From Pseudomonas sp. MAG733B (GTDB lineage Bacteria > Pseudomonadota > Gammaproteobacteria > Pseudomonadales > Pseudomonadaceae), in assembly GCF_036884845.1 (NCBI RefSeq), contig NZ_CP145732.1, positions 2,232,001 through 2,296,000 on the forward strand: a stretch of 64,000 bases of DNA, in the 5' to 3' direction. Shown in pieces: positions 37,494 through 45,311 of the stretch. A model generated the notes under the pieces. That model saw only the letters and a list, made by a program, of their open reading frames with translations. It searched no databases and was not told the origin of the DNA. Position numbers and translations under genes: made by a program. Numbering within the stretch: the first letter of the stretch is position 1; every line of letters starts with the position of its first letter.

Positions 37494-38762
37494 ATGACTT
37501 TTATAAAAAATAATAAGTTTTTCTCCTGCTTATACTTGCTGGCAGTCGTCATCACCATCGGCTTGGTGTATTCACTGGGCTTCCGAGAAGCGGCAAGCCA
37601 GATTGAGATGAACCCCGAGCGCCTGAGAAATATCACTTTCCCCATCTGGGAACAACACCCTTTTTCGCAGCACGGCTTTCTCGTCTTCTATTCGATGGAG
37701 AACTTCGCCAATAAGATCGCATATTCTAACCACTCCACGGCTTATCTTTTTTACATGTACGCCCTCTACAAAGTGGAAATGTATGTGTCTGTATTGCCGA
37801 TGAGAGTTACAGCTGCTTTCCTGAACATCATTGCGCTGGCAGGCGTTACGTTCTTTTTACTTTCGCGTCTGGTGGAAAAACGCTTGGCATTCGGTCAGGG
37901 GCTGGTGATTCTGTTATCGGTCGTATTCATGGTGTCGATGCCGGGCTTTTGGATTTCTTCAGCCAGATTCAATGTCGACAATACGTTCCCATTGATATTT
38001 GCGCTCCAGGCGCTGACGGCACTCCTAATCTGGAAAACAAAGCCGGAACGGTCCGGAGCGGTCATGACAGTGATCGTGTTATTTGCCATGTTCTCCCCGA
38101 TCTCGGCGGCGTTGCTGGGCGTCGCCTTGTTGGTTTGGGCATGCCGCAGCGATGGTCTCGACAGACGGATTTGTCGTCTGGCATTGGTGGCCCTTGTTGC
38201 AGCCGTCGCCTTCTATCTGCCGTCCCCACTGATATCGAAGGTACTGGGGTTCACCTCGTCCAACAGCGGATGGCTATTTCGCGCTGGCCTGGATGGCGAT
38301 ACCTCTTATTTCACCAACATCTTGAAGTCGGTACTTGATCCGGCGGACCCGCGGCCAATTCCGACCATTGTCGTGCCGATCTTGTTCCTGGTAGCCCAGT
38401 TGACCTATTTCCGCATGATCAAACGGCGTGAATCTGCTGGCGTTGCGGCATCGGTGGGGACATCCCCGCTGGCTGGCATCAGCATGTTCTATTACCTGGT
38501 TTTTTCGCAATACGTGATGACCTGCCTGCTATGGCCGCAGGCCATTTCCATTCATCCGTACCTGTATGACTACCTGCTGATGGCACCGGTTTTCGTCGCG
38601 ATTGTTCTGATTTTTGCGTACGAACCTTCACCGCCTGCGTTGCGGTTCTGGTTGCTGGTGCTGTTATTCTGCATTTCCTTCCATCTCCAACAGATCGCGC
38701 AGGCAAAATGCCCGGGGTGTCTCTATCCGAGCGCCTGGGAGCCTAGAAGCAAGCATCCATGA
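37494..38762 (+). CDS. polytopic membrane protein, possible GT-C-type glycosyltransferase
   Basis: A 422-residue protein with about 10 predicted helices, the first near residues 10-30. A soluble loop near 35-75 follows the first helix (FPIWEQHPFSQHG), and a second segment contains SSARFNVDNTFPLI. Serotype-converting Gtr systems pair GtrA and GtrB with such a specific polytopic transferase. The position at the head of a gtrA/gtrB-containing operon suggests the same role. No signature motif proves it. The stop overlaps the next ATG by four bases. The ATG at 37494 has only a weak ribosome site. Confidence 0.7.
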   Translation: MTFIKNNKFFSCLYLLAVVITIGLVYSLGFREAASQIEMNPERLRNITFPIWEQHPFSQHGFLVFYSMENFANKIAYSNHSTAYLFYMYALYKVEMYVSVLPMRVTAAFLNIIALAGVTFFLLSRLVEKRLAFGQGLVILLSVVFMVSMPGFWISSARFNVDNTFPLIFALQALTALLIWKTKPERSGAVMTVIVLFAMFSPISAALLGVALLVWACRSDGLDRRICRLALVALVAAVAFYLPSPLISKVLGFTSSNSGWLFRAGLDGDTSYFTNILKSVLDPADPRPIPTIVVPILFLVAQLTYFRMIKRRESAGVAASVGTSPLAGISMFYYLVFSQYVMTCLLWPQAISIHPYLYDYLLMAPVFVAIVLIFAYEPSPPALRFWLLVLLFCISFHLQQIAQAKCPGCLYPSAWEPRSKHP

Positions 38763-39451
38763 AGACTGTCGCCATTCTCCAGTCGAACTACATACCCTGG
38801 AAGGGTTATTTCGACATGATCGCCGCGGTCGATGAGTTCATCCTCTACGACGACATGCAGTTCACCAAGAACGACTGGCGCAATCGCAATCTGATCAAGA
38901 CGCCGCAAGGCGTCCAGTGGCTCAGCGTGCCTGTCGGGCAAGGTATCAGCCGCCGCATTCGCGATGTCGAGCTGGCCCCTGCCTGGCAGGTCAAGCACTG
39001 GAAAACCTTGCAGAGCAACTATCGTCGAGCGCCTTTCTTCGATGAGGTCGCCCAGTGGCTCGAGCCGCTCTATCTGGTTGAGACCCACACGGGGCTGTCG
39101 TCGATGAACCGGAAGTTCCTGGAAGCGATTTGCCGATACATCGGTATTGAAACCCGCATTACGAATTGCTGGGACTATATGTCTGCCGGCGACAAAACCC
39201 GGACCGCCCGCCTGGTGGACCTGTGTCAACAGGCTGGTGCGACGCAATACCTGTCGGGGCCGGCGGCAAAGGACTACATTGAGGAGTCGCTGTTCGACGA
39301 GGCCGGTATTGCGCTGCAATGGTTCGATTACTCCGGCTTTCCCGAGTATCCGCAACTCTGGGGGGAATTTACCCATGGCGTCACCGTCCTGGATCTGCTG
39401 TTCAATTGCGGCAAAGACGCTCACCGTTACATGAGGCATGTCAAAGCATGA
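38759..39451 (+). CDS. WbqC-family protein
   Basis: A 230-residue protein of the WbqC-like family. It opens MKTVAILQSNYIPWKGYFD, and the segment FILYDDMQFTKNDWRNRN is diagnostic. The C-terminal part has LSGPAAKDYIEESLFDEAGI and LDLLFNCGKDA. Members are found in O-antigen and glycan-modification clusters, often with aminosugar genes. The reaction is not settled to my knowledge, and transfer of an acyl or amino-acid group to an amino sugar is a reasonable guess. It is coupled at both ends by 4-base overlaps. Confidence 0.92.
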   Translation: MKTVAILQSNYIPWKGYFDMIAAVDEFILYDDMQFTKNDWRNRNLIKTPQGVQWLSVPVGQGISRRIRDVELAPAWQVKHWKTLQSNYRRAPFFDEVAQWLEPLYLVETHTGLSSMNRKFLEAICRYIGIETRITNCWDYMSAGDKTRTARLVDLCQQAGATQYLSGPAAKDYIEESLFDEAGIALQWFDYSGFPEYPQLWGEFTHGVTVLDLLFNCGKDAHRYMRHVKA

Positions 39452-40389
39452 GGCTGTCCATCGTCGCTACCCTTTACAGCTCGGCCAAGTTCGTCGAGGA
39501 ATTCCATCTCCGCGCAAGCCAGGCGGCACAACAACTGGTCGGCGACGATTACGAGATCGTACTGGTCAACGACGGCTCGCCCGATTCAAGCCTGGAGCTG
39601 GCCATCCAGTTGAGCGAAACCGATCACCACGTGGTGGTCGTCGATCTCTCACGCAACTTCGGTCACCACAAGGCCATGATGACAGGCCTGCGACATGCCC
39701 GCGGTGACCGTGTCTTCCTGCTCGATAGCGATCTGGAGGAAGATCCGGCATGGTTGCTCTCGTTCAGCGAGCAGATGGAGCGCGAAAAGGCCGATGTGGT
39801 CTACGGTGTCCAGCAGCAGCGAAAAGGCAAGCACTTTGAGCGCTGGACCGGGCGGGTGTTCTACAAACTCTTCCGTTTCCTCAGCGGGCTGGATATGCCC
39901 GACAATATCGTCGTCGCCAGGCTGATGTCGCGCCGCTATGTGGACGCACTGATTCAGCACGACGAACGCGAGTTGTTCATGGCGGGTCTGTGGGTCATCA
40001 CCGGCTTCGATCAGTGTGCGCAGGCCATCGTCAAGCGCAGTCGTGACGAGACGACCTACACGCTGCGAAAGAAAGTGTCGCAGCTGGTCAATTCGATTAC
40101 AGCCTTCAGCAGTGCACCTCTGGTTGGGATCTTCGGCGTGGGTTGTGCGATCTTCCTGCTGTCGGCGGCCTACACCAGCTTTCTTTTCGTCAACTGGCTG
40201 CTCCTGTCGAGCCCGCCCAGCGGCTATACGTCGCTGATGGCTTCGATCTGGCTGCTCGGCGGCCTGATCATCGCATTCGTCGGCGTGGTCGGGATTTATC
40301 TCGCCAAGATCTATTCCGAAGTCAAACAGAGACCCTACACTATCGTCCGGGGCGTCTACCGTCAGGATGAGGCGCGGAGCATCGAATGA
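39448..40389 (+). CDS. GtrB-type polyprenyl-phosphate glycosyltransferase (GT2)
   Basis: A 313-residue GT-A-fold enzyme. The N-terminal domain has IVLVNDGSPDSS and the metal-binding LLDSDLEEDPAW. Two C-terminal membrane helices (about 230-255 and 268-290) follow, as in GtrB and DPM1-like proteins. These load a sugar from a nucleotide donor onto undecaprenyl phosphate on the cytoplasmic side. The usual partner GtrA is encoded 1.6 kb downstream. The ATG at 39448 overlaps the wbqC stop (ATGA). Confidence 0.92.
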   Translation: MRLSIVATLYSSAKFVEEFHLRASQAAQQLVGDDYEIVLVNDGSPDSSLELAIQLSETDHHVVVVDLSRNFGHHKAMMTGLRHARGDRVFLLDSDLEEDPAWLLSFSEQMEREKADVVYGVQQQRKGKHFERWTGRVFYKLFRFLSGLDMPDNIVVARLMSRRYVDALIQHDERELFMAGLWVITGFDQCAQAIVKRSRDETTYTLRKKVSQLVNSITAFSSAPLVGIFGVGCAIFLLSAAYTSFLFVNWLLLSSPPSGYTSLMASIWLLGGLIIAFVGVVGIYLAKIYSEVKQRPYTIVRGVYRQDEARSIE

Positions 40390-41048
40390 AAAAACTCATT
40401 ATTTTTGGTCTTACCGACGCCGCCGAGCTCGCACTCTATTATTTTTCCAACGACTCCGGCTACCAGGTCGAGGCGTTTGCCGTCGATCCCGCCTACATGC
40501 CGGCCGACAAAAGCTTCAAGGGATTTCCGGTGGTGGCATTCGATGAAGTCACCGAGATCTACCCGCCAGACCGGTATGTCTTTTTCGTCGCGCTCGGCTA
40601 TTCCAAGCTCAACCAGATCCGCAAGGAAAAGTATTTGGAAGTAAAGGCGCTGGGCTACGAAATGGTCAGCTACATCAGTTCCCGAGCCTCGGTGCTGACA
40701 GACGACATCGGCGAGAATTGCTTCATCCTGGAAGACAATACCGTTCAGCCCTTCGTGCGCATCGGCAACAACGTGACCATGTGGAGCGGTAATCACATCG
40801 GGCATCATTCGTGTATCGAGGACCACTGTTTCCTGGCCTCGCACATCGTCGTATCCGGCCGTGTGACGATCGGGGAAAGCTGTTTTCTCGGCGTCAACTC
40901 GACCCTTCGAGATCACGTCACCATCGGCGAGAAATGCATCATCGGCGCCGGCGCCCTGATTCTTGGAGATGCCGCTGCCGAAGGCGTGTACGTCGGGCAA
41001 GCCACCGAACGGTCGCGCGTGCCGAGTACCCGCGTCAGGAACATTTGA
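40386..41048 (+). CDS. NeuD/PglD-like hexapeptide acyltransferase
   Basis: A 220-residue protein with an N-terminal Rossmann-like half (MKKLIIFGLTDAAELALYYF) and a left-handed beta-helix (IGNNVTMWSGNHIGHHSCIEDHCF, then IGESCFLGVNSTLRDHVTIGE). HIGHHS offers a catalytic histidine. Given the WecE-like aminotransferase at the end of the operon, N-acylation of a 4-amino sugar such as dTDP-Fuc4N is likely. O-acetylation is the alternative. It overlaps the GT2 gene by four bases. Confidence 0.85.
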   Translation: MKKLIIFGLTDAAELALYYFSNDSGYQVEAFAVDPAYMPADKSFKGFPVVAFDEVTEIYPPDRYVFFVALGYSKLNQIRKEKYLEVKALGYEMVSYISSRASVLTDDIGENCFILEDNTVQPFVRIGNNVTMWSGNHIGHHSCIEDHCFLASHIVVSGRVTIGESCFLGVNSTLRDHVTIGEKCIIGAGALILGDAAAEGVYVGQATERSRVPSTRVRNI

Positions 41049-41078
41049 AGAACATCACCATTGGCCTGAAGAAATCTT

Positions 41079-41999
41079 ATGTGGAAAAAACTAGGAAAAA
41101 TATTCTGCGCTGAAGGGCAGAGTGATTGGTTGTATTCTCACGCGATGATTCCCGTTGCCGAGCAGGTGGACGGCGACCTGTATCGCATCTATTTCTCATC
41201 GCGTGACAAGGATAATCGCGGACACGGCGGCTACCTCGAGATCGACATGCAGGACCCGACCAAGGTCTTGCGCGTCCATCCGGATCCGGTCCTCGAACCG
41301 GGCGACCTCGGATGTTTCGACGACAGTGGGGCCTTGCCCAATTCGATCGTCAACGTCGGAGGCCGCAAGCTGCTGTACTACACCGGGATCAACCTGGGCG
41401 TAACGGTGAAGATCCGCAATTCCATTGGCCTGGCCGAATGGAACGAGGCCACCCAGCGCTTCGAGAGGCTGTTCAGCGGCCCTGTCATCGACCGCACTCG
41501 CGATCTTCCTCACTTCGTCGCCACCCCCGAGGTGCATTTCGAGGCCGGACGATTCAGGGCCTGGTTCACCTCCTGTGTGCGATGGGAGCAAGGCCCTTCG
41601 GAAGCGAAGCACTTCTATCATCTCGAGTATGCCGAGTCTGCCGACGGGATCGAGTGGGAGCGTGACGGCAAGGTTGCCATCGAGTTCCGCGACGAACACG
41701 AGTACGCCCTGGGTGTGCCGCGCGTGCTCAAGGATGCGGACATGTACCGGATGTGGTTCTGCTCCCGGGCCACGAAGGACTGCCCCACCTACCGGATCCG
41801 CTACGCGACCTCGTCCGATGGCGTGCAATGGACGCGACACGATGAGCAGGTGGGAATCGACGTATCGGAATCGGGTTGGGATTCGGAGATGATCTGTTAC
41901 CCGTACGTCTTCGATCATGCCGGTCGACGCTACATGCTTTACAACGGCAACGGCTATGGCAAGACGGGTTTCGGGATTGCTGTCTGGGGAGATGAGTGA
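41079..41999 (+). CDS. GH43-like five-bladed beta-propeller protein
   Basis: A 306-residue cytoplasmic-looking protein without a signal peptide. Repeated beta-propeller strand patterns are seen (LYRIYFSSRDKDNRG, HLEYAESADGIEWERDG, RIRYATSSDGVQWTRHD, YMLYNGNGYGKTGFGIAVWG). They resemble GH32/GH43-type folds. Homologs of this type turn up in polysaccharide gene clusters, but their reaction is unknown to me. Lack of export argues against a periplasmic hydrolase. A role in making or transferring the unusual sugar is an inference. The ATG at 41079 lies 30 bases after the acyltransferase stop, and the stop overlaps the GtrA GTG. Confidence 0.8.
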   Translation: MWKKLGKIFCAEGQSDWLYSHAMIPVAEQVDGDLYRIYFSSRDKDNRGHGGYLEIDMQDPTKVLRVHPDPVLEPGDLGCFDDSGALPNSIVNVGGRKLLYYTGINLGVTVKIRNSIGLAEWNEATQRFERLFSGPVIDRTRDLPHFVATPEVHFEAGRFRAWFTSCVRWEQGPSEAKHFYHLEYAESADGIEWERDGKVAIEFRDEHEYALGVPRVLKDADMYRMWFCSRATKDCPTYRIRYATSSDGVQWTRHDEQVGIDVSESGWDSEMICYPYVFDHAGRRYMLYNGNGYGKTGFGIAVWGDE

Positions 42000-42415
42000 T
42001 TCCAATGCAGCGCTGGCGGCCCGTGATCAGACCCATTCTCCGTTACGCAGTCGTCGGCGTCGCCTGCAATGCCATCGGTTATGCGGCCTACCTGGCATTG
42101 ACGTGGGTAGGCATCCCATTCAAGCTGGCCATGAGCTTCCTGTACGTACTTGGCATCTGCATCAGCTTCCTGGGCAACCGCAACTGGGCGTTCGAGCATC
42201 GCGGCAACGTCGTGGGGACGGCATGGCGTTTCGGCCTGGCGCACGCAGCCGGCTATTTGCTCAACCTGGCCTTGCTGACGGTGTTCGTCGACAAGCTGGG
42301 ATATCCTCACCAGTGGGTCCAGGCCGCTGCCATTTTCGTTGTAGGAGGTTTCTTGTTCGTTGTCTTCAAGCTATTCGTCTTTCGTCATGACCAACCGGAT
42401 GGGAACCAGGTGTGA
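41996..42415 (+). CDS. gtrA: GtrA-family flippase
   Basis: A 139-residue protein with four membrane helices, the GtrA/DPMS layout. YAVVGVACNAIGYAAYLAL is the first helix, and SFLGNRNWAFEHRG is the characteristic conserved loop. GtrA is thought to flip the undecaprenyl-phosphate-linked sugar made by GtrB. The start is GTG at 41996, overlapping the preceding stop (GTGA) with GGGGAG just upstream. The ATG at 42005 is the alternative. Confidence 0.92.
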   Translation: MIPMQRWRPVIRPILRYAVVGVACNAIGYAAYLALTWVGIPFKLAMSFLYVLGICISFLGNRNWAFEHRGNVVGTAWRFGLAHAAGYLLNLALLTVFVDKLGYPHQWVQAAAIFVVGGFLFVVFKLFVFRHDQPDGNQV

Positions 42416-43278
42416 AGATCTGTTCTGAATGCGAGACGCAGTACGTCTCGGAGCAATGGACATGCGTCCAGTGTGGACATCAGGTGGCTCGAAAGAACGG
42501 TTTTGCCGCGTTTGCGCCAGAACTCGAGGACAAGCAGGAGGGCTTCAAGGCCGACTTCTACGAGACCTACGCGCATCTTGAAAGCGGCCATTTCTGGTTT
42601 CGGGCGCGTGCCAGGTTGATTACATGGGCGCTGACGAAATATGCGCCGCGCATGCGTTCATTTCTGGAAATCGGGTGCGGTACTGGCTTCGTTCTGAGTC
42701 GGGTCGCCGTGGCGTTTCCGAAGGCCAAGTTGCTTGGCAGCGAGATGTTCTCGACCGGGCTGAAGTTTGCCTCCTCGCGTTTGCCCGGTGCGGAGTTCGT
42801 GCAGATGGATGCGCGCGATATCCCTTACGTCGACGAGTTCGAAGCGATTGGCGCGTTCGATGTCATCGAGCACATCGAGGCGGATACTGTGGTGCTCCAG
42901 CAGATGCACCGTGCCCTGAAGCCCGGGGGAATCATGCTGTTGACCGTGCCCCAGCATCAGTGGCTATGGAGCCAGGTGGATGAATATTCCTGCCACGTGC
43001 GGCGCTACGAAGCCGCCGATCTGCATCGCAAGGTGGAAGAGGCGGGGTTTTCCGTCGTGCGCAGCACATCGTTCGTCTCGTTACTGCTGCCAGCGATGAT
43101 GATTTCACGCGGCGCCAAGAAGCAACAGCGGGGCGATACGAGCGAGACCGCCGAATTAGCGGTACCCAAGTCGCTCAATGTGCTGTTTGGTTTCGTGATG
43201 TGGCTGGAATGTTTACTCATCAAGGTGGGAGTGAGTTTTCCGGTCGGTGCTTCCAGGCTGCTTGTTGCCCGGAAATAG
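42412..43278 (+). CDS. zinc-ribbon SAM-dependent methyltransferase
   Basis: A 288-residue protein. An N-terminal zinc ribbon (CSEC near 4-7 and CVQC near 18-21) precedes a class I methyltransferase domain with motif I FLEIGCGTGFVLSRV, FDVIEHIEADTVVL and GGIMLLTVPQHQWLWS. A hydrophobic stretch lies near 220-270. Such enzymes in sugar clusters often methylate a deoxysugar or its acyl group. The GTG at 42412 overlaps the gtrA stop (GTGTGA). The aminotransferase gene begins 76 bases after its stop. Confidence 0.88.
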   Translation: MKICSECETQYVSEQWTCVQCGHQVARKNGFAAFAPELEDKQEGFKADFYETYAHLESGHFWFRARARLITWALTKYAPRMRSFLEIGCGTGFVLSRVAVAFPKAKLLGSEMFSTGLKFASSRLPGAEFVQMDARDIPYVDEFEAIGAFDVIEHIEADTVVLQQMHRALKPGGIMLLTVPQHQWLWSQVDEYSCHVRRYEAADLHRKVEEAGFSVVRSTSFVSLLLPAMMISRGAKKQQRGDTSETAELAVPKSLNVLFGFVMWLECLLIKVGVSFPVGASRLLVARK

Positions 43279-43354
43279 AGTGGATGCCCCCACTTTCCAT
43301 AACGAAGTGATGTTTAGTTCGACCCGACTAATTTTGCGTGCGAAGGCTCAAACG

Positions 43355-44497
43355 GTGGAAGACAAAAAGATCCAGTTCAATCGCCCCTACATGACGGGGA
43401 AAGAACTTTATTACATCGCTGAAGCCAAGTTCGGCAATATTCTCGCCGGCGATGGCCCGTTCACCAAACGGTGCCATGAGTGGTTGACCGAACATACCGG
43501 TGCGAGCAAAGCCTTGCTGACGCACTCGTGTACGGCAGCGCTGGAAATGTCTGCATTGTTGTTGGACATCCAGCCGGGCGATGAGGTCATCATGCCCTCG
43601 TTCACGTTCGTTTCCACGGCCAATGCCTTTGTTTTGCGCGGCGGCATTCCCGTGTTCGTCGATATCCGTCCGGATACCCTGAACCTGGATGAGACGCTGA
43701 TCGAGGCGGCCATCACGCCACGCACCAAGGCAATCGTGCCGGTTCATTATGCGGGCGTGAGTTGCGAGATGGATACGATCATGGAGATTGCCCAGCGTCA
43801 CAACCTGAAGGTGGTCGAGGATGCGGCGCAGGGGGTCATGGCCGCTTACAAGGGCCGGGCTCTGGGCAGTATCGGGGACCTCGGCGCCTTCAGCTTCCAT
43901 GAGACCAAGAACGTCATTTCGGGCGAGGGCGGCGCATTGCTCGTCAATGATCCTGCGTATGTGTTGCGCGCAGAAATCATCCGCGAAAAAGGCACTGACC
44001 GTAGTCGTTTTTTCCGCGGCGAGGTCGACAAATACACTTGGCAGGAAGTCGGGTCGTCATTCCTTCCTGGGGACCTGACTGCCGCGTTTCTCTGGGCGCA
44101 GTTGGAAGAGGCCGAACACATCACGCAGATGCGGCTTGCCATCTGGGAGCGGTATCACGAATTGCTGGCGCCGCTTGAAACCAGCGGTGCACTGCGCCGC
44201 CCTATCGTTCCGCCCGACTGCCAACACAACGCGCACATGTACTACGTGCTGCTGCCCGCAGACGTGCCGCGACAACCGGTGCTCGATGGCCTCAAACGAG
44301 AGGGGATCAATTCGGTCTTCCATTACGTGCCACTGCACTCCTCGCCGGCCGGACAGCGTTACGGCCGTGTCCATGGTTCCGTGGAAAACACGGTGGGCCT
44401 GTCGGAACGCTTGCTGCGACTGCCGCTGTGGATAGGTTTATCAGTCGAGCAGCAAGAACGTGTGGTGCAAGTCTTGCGGGACATACTGTGTCGCTGA
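43355..44497 (+). CDS. wecE: WecE-like dTDP-4-amino-4,6-dideoxygalactose transaminase
   Basis: A 380-residue PLP aminotransferase closely resembling WecE/RffA: SCTAALEMSALLLDIQPGDE, FVSTANAFVLRGG, EDAAQGVMAAYKGRALGSIG, the PLP lysine in FSFHETKNVISGEGG, and REKGTDRSRFFRGEVDKYTW. WecE converts dTDP-4-keto-6-deoxyglucose (from RmlA and RmlB) to dTDP-Fuc4N. I prefer the GTG at 43355 (MEDKKIQFNRPYM), which has AAGG eight bases upstream and gives WecE length. An ATG at 43310 would add 15 residues. It is the last gene of the cassette. Confidence 0.88.
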   Translation: MEDKKIQFNRPYMTGKELYYIAEAKFGNILAGDGPFTKRCHEWLTEHTGASKALLTHSCTAALEMSALLLDIQPGDEVIMPSFTFVSTANAFVLRGGIPVFVDIRPDTLNLDETLIEAAITPRTKAIVPVHYAGVSCEMDTIMEIAQRHNLKVVEDAAQGVMAAYKGRALGSIGDLGAFSFHETKNVISGEGGALLVNDPAYVLRAEIIREKGTDRSRFFRGEVDKYTWQEVGSSFLPGDLTAAFLWAQLEEAEHITQMRLAIWERYHELLAPLETSGALRRPIVPPDCQHNAHMYYVLLPADVPRQPVLDGLKREGINSVFHYVPLHSSPAGQRYGRVHGSVENTVGLSERLLRLPLWIGLSVEQQERVVQVLRDILCR

Positions 44498-44713
44498 CTC
44501 GACAAGCACGCTTGCCATAGTTCAGCGTGATCCCGAGTTCGAGTCTTGTCGCAGCAGCTTTTGGCTCGGTGCGTTATTTGTAGCTCAAGAAGTGCTCTCG
44601 TTCTGCCGGTTCAAAAACGTGATTTCATACTGTTGCTCCGCTTGATTCTCGGTTTTGTTTCACATCCTGTAACGGACACATTTTTGACAGGCTCCTGTCA
44701 TCGCCTAAGTTTG

Positions 44714-44741
44714 GGAGGCAGCTTCGGAAAAGCTGCTTCCT
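44714..44741 (+). promoter_or_regulatory. hairpin in the comEA leader
   Basis: GGAGGCAGCTT and AAGCTGCTTCC pair with one G-U wobble. A similar hairpin is kept in the decayed copy near 36232-36260. No T-run follows, so a leader structure or weak terminator are both possible. Confidence 0.4.
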
Positions 44742-44766
44742 CAAACGATGTCATGGAGCTTCATTT

Positions 44767-45102
44767 ATGCGTACTGGCTATTTCTATTCCCTGGTTTTTG
44801 CCTTGCTCACCAGCGCTTCTATTGCGGCTATCGCAGCACCGGCGGTGAAGCCGGAGGCTAATGCTTCCTCAGTGGTGATGGAGGTTTCCGCCCAGGCACA
44901 ATCCGCCAAGATCGATCTCAATGCAGCCGATGCGTCGACATTGCAGCGCGAGTTGGCCGGTATCGGTGCGGCCAAAGCCAATGCGATTGTTGCATATCGT
45001 GAAACGAACGGGCCGTTCTCATCGGTGGACGAATTGCTGGAAGTGAAGGGCATCGGCAAAGCGATTCTGGATCGCAATCGCGAGAAGCTGGAAGTGAACT
45101 AA
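44767..45102 (+). CDS. comEA: ComEA-like helix-hairpin-helix protein
   Basis: A 111-residue secreted or periplasmic protein. A signal peptide (about 1-24, ending AAIAAPA) is followed by a (HhH)2 domain with IDLNAADASTLQRELAGIGAAKANAIVAYR cut into two hairpins and VDELLEVKGIGKAILDRNREKL. ComEA binds DNA during natural transformation, and short Pseudomonas versions are of uncertain role. The gene next to wbpM in P. aeruginosa (PA3140) is of this type, so it marks the ancestral end of the O-antigen locus. GGAG precedes the ATG. A terminator follows. Confidence 0.92.
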   Translation: MRTGYFYSLVFALLTSASIAAIAAPAVKPEANASSVVMEVSAQAQSAKIDLNAADASTLQRELAGIGAAKANAIVAYRETNGPFSSVDELLEVKGIGKAILDRNREKLEVN

Positions 45103-45123
45103 GCTCAATATTCAACGCCAAGG

Positions 45124-45147
45124 GGCCGGTCATTGACCGGCCTTTTT
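45124..45147 (+). terminator. intrinsic terminator after comEA
   Basis: GGCCGGTC and GACCGGCC form a perfect 8-bp stem around ATT, followed by five T. Confidence 0.93.
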
Positions 45148-45206
45148 GCATTCCGGCGAACGCAAAGAGTCAACGCCTTCTGTCGGTGTCGTGAAAATTA
45201 TGGCTA

Positions 45207-45235
45207 TCATATGCAGGTTAGATTATGTCTATAAT
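45207..45235 (+). promoter_or_regulatory. candidate promoter of the SDR gene
   Basis: A perfect TATAAT lies at 45230-45235 in an A+T-rich stretch, 77 bases before the SDR start. The -35 position (around TCATAT) is poor, so an activator may be needed. Confidence 0.35.
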
Positions 45236-45311
45236 AAATGAGTTTGCGGTCAAGACGCCTTGAGAACGAGGCGCTTGGCTTTCCCTTCAAGCATCTCTCA
45301 GGAGCACAGTC

